DNA of 13,811 nucleotides from positions 1 to 13,811 of the forward strand of contig JAVBTG010000109.1 of NCBI GenBank assembly GCA_031556275.1, written 5' to 3'. The first letter of the stretch is position 1. Every line of letters starts with the position of its first letter. The translations under genes were made by a program, and so were the position numbers. Of the stretch, positions 13,639 to 13,811 are shown piece after piece. The notes under the pieces are model-generated. The model was not told the origin of the DNA. It saw nothing but the letters and a program-made list of their open reading frames with translations, and made no database searches. This DNA comes from JAKPNF01 sp031556275. Lineage in GTDB: Bacteria > Verrucomicrobiota > Verrucomicrobiia > Opitutales > JAKPNF01.

Positions 13639-13811
13639 ATCCCTTAAAAAACTTTTTGAATACCATTCTAAAATTGACACGCAAGGACGGATGCGAGAGA
13701 TTAAACTTTTCCGCCGTTTGGCGACGGGTTGGTAGGTTTCATTTCCCTCTTCACACTACGAAACTCTGAAAGACAGCAACAGCAAAAACTCCCTCTAGGG
13801 GGAATTCCCAA
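13639..13811. other. Intergenic region without a supported gene
   Basis: No convincing coding region is seen on either strand. It holds an A/T-rich stretch upstream of the epimerase promoter, a TTGACA on the plus strand at 13674-13679 without a well-placed -10, a 14-codon open frame (13691-13735), and a GGGAATTCCC palindrome (13800-13809) at the right edge. It is probably the upstream or downstream flank of a gene beyond the window. Confidence 0.4.

Noticed and set aside
13691..13735. A 14-codon frame (MREIKLFRRLATGW) preceded by AAGGA, a possible leader peptide
   Set aside because: It is too short to test, its codons are not enriched for one amino acid as in attenuator peptides, no terminator/antiterminator pair follows, and no downstream gene is visible.
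11544..13769. A 741-codon open frame on the plus strand opposite mmdA and mce
   Set aside because: It runs antisense to two clearly homologous genes, and its translation is rich in Ala, Arg, Val, Asp and Gly without any family motif. It is a by-product of GC-rich codon use on the other strand.
1..13811. CRISPR arrays, tRNA or rRNA genes, integrases, toxin-antitoxin pairs, known defence genes
   Set aside because: No regularly spaced repeats, tRNA-like cloverleaf or rRNA segment was seen by reading, and no coding region resembles these families. Small structured RNAs could still be missed without a covariance search.

Overview
The window is GC-rich, densely packed bacterial chromosome with a Gram-negative cell plan (a Sec/lipobox lipoprotein, an M23 envelope peptidase and a PglC-type glycan initiator). 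The gene families and a succinate-to-propionate gene cluster fit a fermentative member of the Verrucomicrobiota (an Opitutae-like lineage is my best guess). That placement is inference from gene content. No rRNA or other taxonomic marker is present. Almost no start codon is preceded by a Shine-Dalgarno sequence, and many lie behind A/T-rich leaders. TAG, TGA and TAA are all used as stops.

Layout. (1) 1-1198, minus: tryptophan synthase beta (trpB), cut by the left edge a few codons before its end. (2) 1252-3907, plus: a small TPR protein, quinolinate synthase (nadA) behind a strikingly T-rich leader, and an MFS transporter 6 nt after nadA. (3) 3904-6050, minus: a secreted M23 peptidase whose stop codon overlaps the MFS stop tail-to-tail, an unknown outer-membrane-type lipoprotein, and an unknown 165-aa protein. 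(4) 6089-6250: a 162-bp element with 23-bp imperfect terminal inverted repeats and nested internal hairpins, sitting in the divergent intergenic region; it looks like a MITE or a dispersed palindromic repeat. (5) 6297-9082, plus: a tight run of a PPP/ApaH-like phosphatase, a YhaM-like OB-fold plus HD exoribonuclease (ATGA overlap), a DUF6941-like protein, and a PglC-like sugar-phosphate transferase broken by an in-frame amber codon. A strong hairpin terminator follows. (6) 9137-13556, minus: the propionate block, comprising methylmalonyl-CoA epimerase, decarboxylase alpha subunit, an OadG/MmdD-like small membrane subunit and a biotin carrier protein, then a terminator, then a separately transcribed succinate/propionyl(acetyl)-CoA transferase.

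How the genes work together. Region 6 encodes the last steps of the methylmalonyl-CoA route: the CoA-transferase loads succinate using propionyl-CoA (or acetyl-CoA), the mutase (not here) isomerises it, the epimerase converts the stereoisomer, and the biotin-dependent decarboxylase releases CO2 and regenerates propionyl-CoA. The membrane beta subunit (MmdB/OadB), which would make this a sodium pump, is not between the biotin carrier and the CoA-transferase and is nowhere else in the window. A clear sigma70-like promoter precedes the epimerase, and hairpin terminators close both transcription units. From 13639 to 13811 I see no convincing gene.

I do not see a clear-cut new defence or mobile system. 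The observations most worth checking are the amber-interrupted PglC, the 162-bp inverted-repeat element, the phosphatase-exoribonuclease coupling, and the decarboxylase operon without its ion-pump subunit.
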